From Prolixibacteraceae bacterium (lineage in GTDB: Bacteria; Bacteroidota; Bacteroidia; Bacteroidales; Prolixibacteraceae), in contig DMFR01000247.1 of NCBI GenBank assembly GCA_003450125.1, forward strand, positions 3,480 through 8,590: 5,111 nucleotides of DNA, given 5' to 3'. Numbering within the stretch: position 1 is the stretch's first letter; each line of letters begins with the position of its first letter. A model generated the notes under the pieces. It worked only from the letters and a program-made list of their open reading frames with translations. It made no database searches and had not been told where the DNA came from. Shown here one piece after another: positions 5,101-5,111 of the stretch. The position numbers were made by a program, and so were the translations under genes.

Positions 5101-5111
5101 TTAAACCTTAA

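Overview
The window looks like a piece of a Bacteroidota chromosome, probably Bacteroidales-like. This is inferred from several signs. Three genes have a TAnnTTTG element, the Bacteroidota -7 promoter motif, a few tens of bases before the start codon. Leaders are A-rich with weak or no Shine-Dalgarno sites. The TsaC-type protein carries a K-x-R-x3-SKSML motif that I associate with this phylum. All genes read on the + strand.

Layout. Bases 2-160 are the last 52 codons of an aminopeptidase C / bleomycin hydrolase (PepC) gene, followed by a perfect 16-bp hairpin (163-197). A very AT-rich 65-residue two-helix membrane protein of unknown function follows (229-426). Next are two amino-acid enzymes: a diaminopimelate epimerase homologue (507-1376) and a PLP fold-III decarboxylase of the LysA type (1419-2678), which ends at a clear rho-independent terminator (2700-2723). 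A compact YefM/YoeB toxin-antitoxin module (2805-3319) is preceded by GTAC-cored inverted repeats that overlap its presumed promoter. A GT4-type glycosyltransferase (3354-4472) then overlaps by 8 bp a TsaC/Sua5-domain protein for tRNA t6A synthesis (4465-5028). The window closes with a 19-bp perfect inverted repeat built from GTTCAAAGTT-like words.

How the genes fit together. The epimerase and decarboxylase homologues catalyse neighbouring late lysine-pathway steps in their canonical forms. Here both depart from the canonical active sites. The epimerase has serine in place of both catalytic cysteines (Ser74, Ser224). The decarboxylase has HTMVAS, ESGR, CENND and GAH where LysA usually has HxGS, EPGR, CESGD and GAY. 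Two diverged enzymes of one pathway side by side suggest a pair adapted together to another substrate or reaction. This is the most interesting item in the window. The toxin-antitoxin module is a self-contained cassette between the terminator and the glycosyltransferase promoter. The glycosyltransferase and TsaC genes are probably co-transcribed, though their functions are not obviously linked.

No stretch longer than about 130 bases lacks a gene. I saw no tRNA, rRNA, CRISPR array or insertion sequence.
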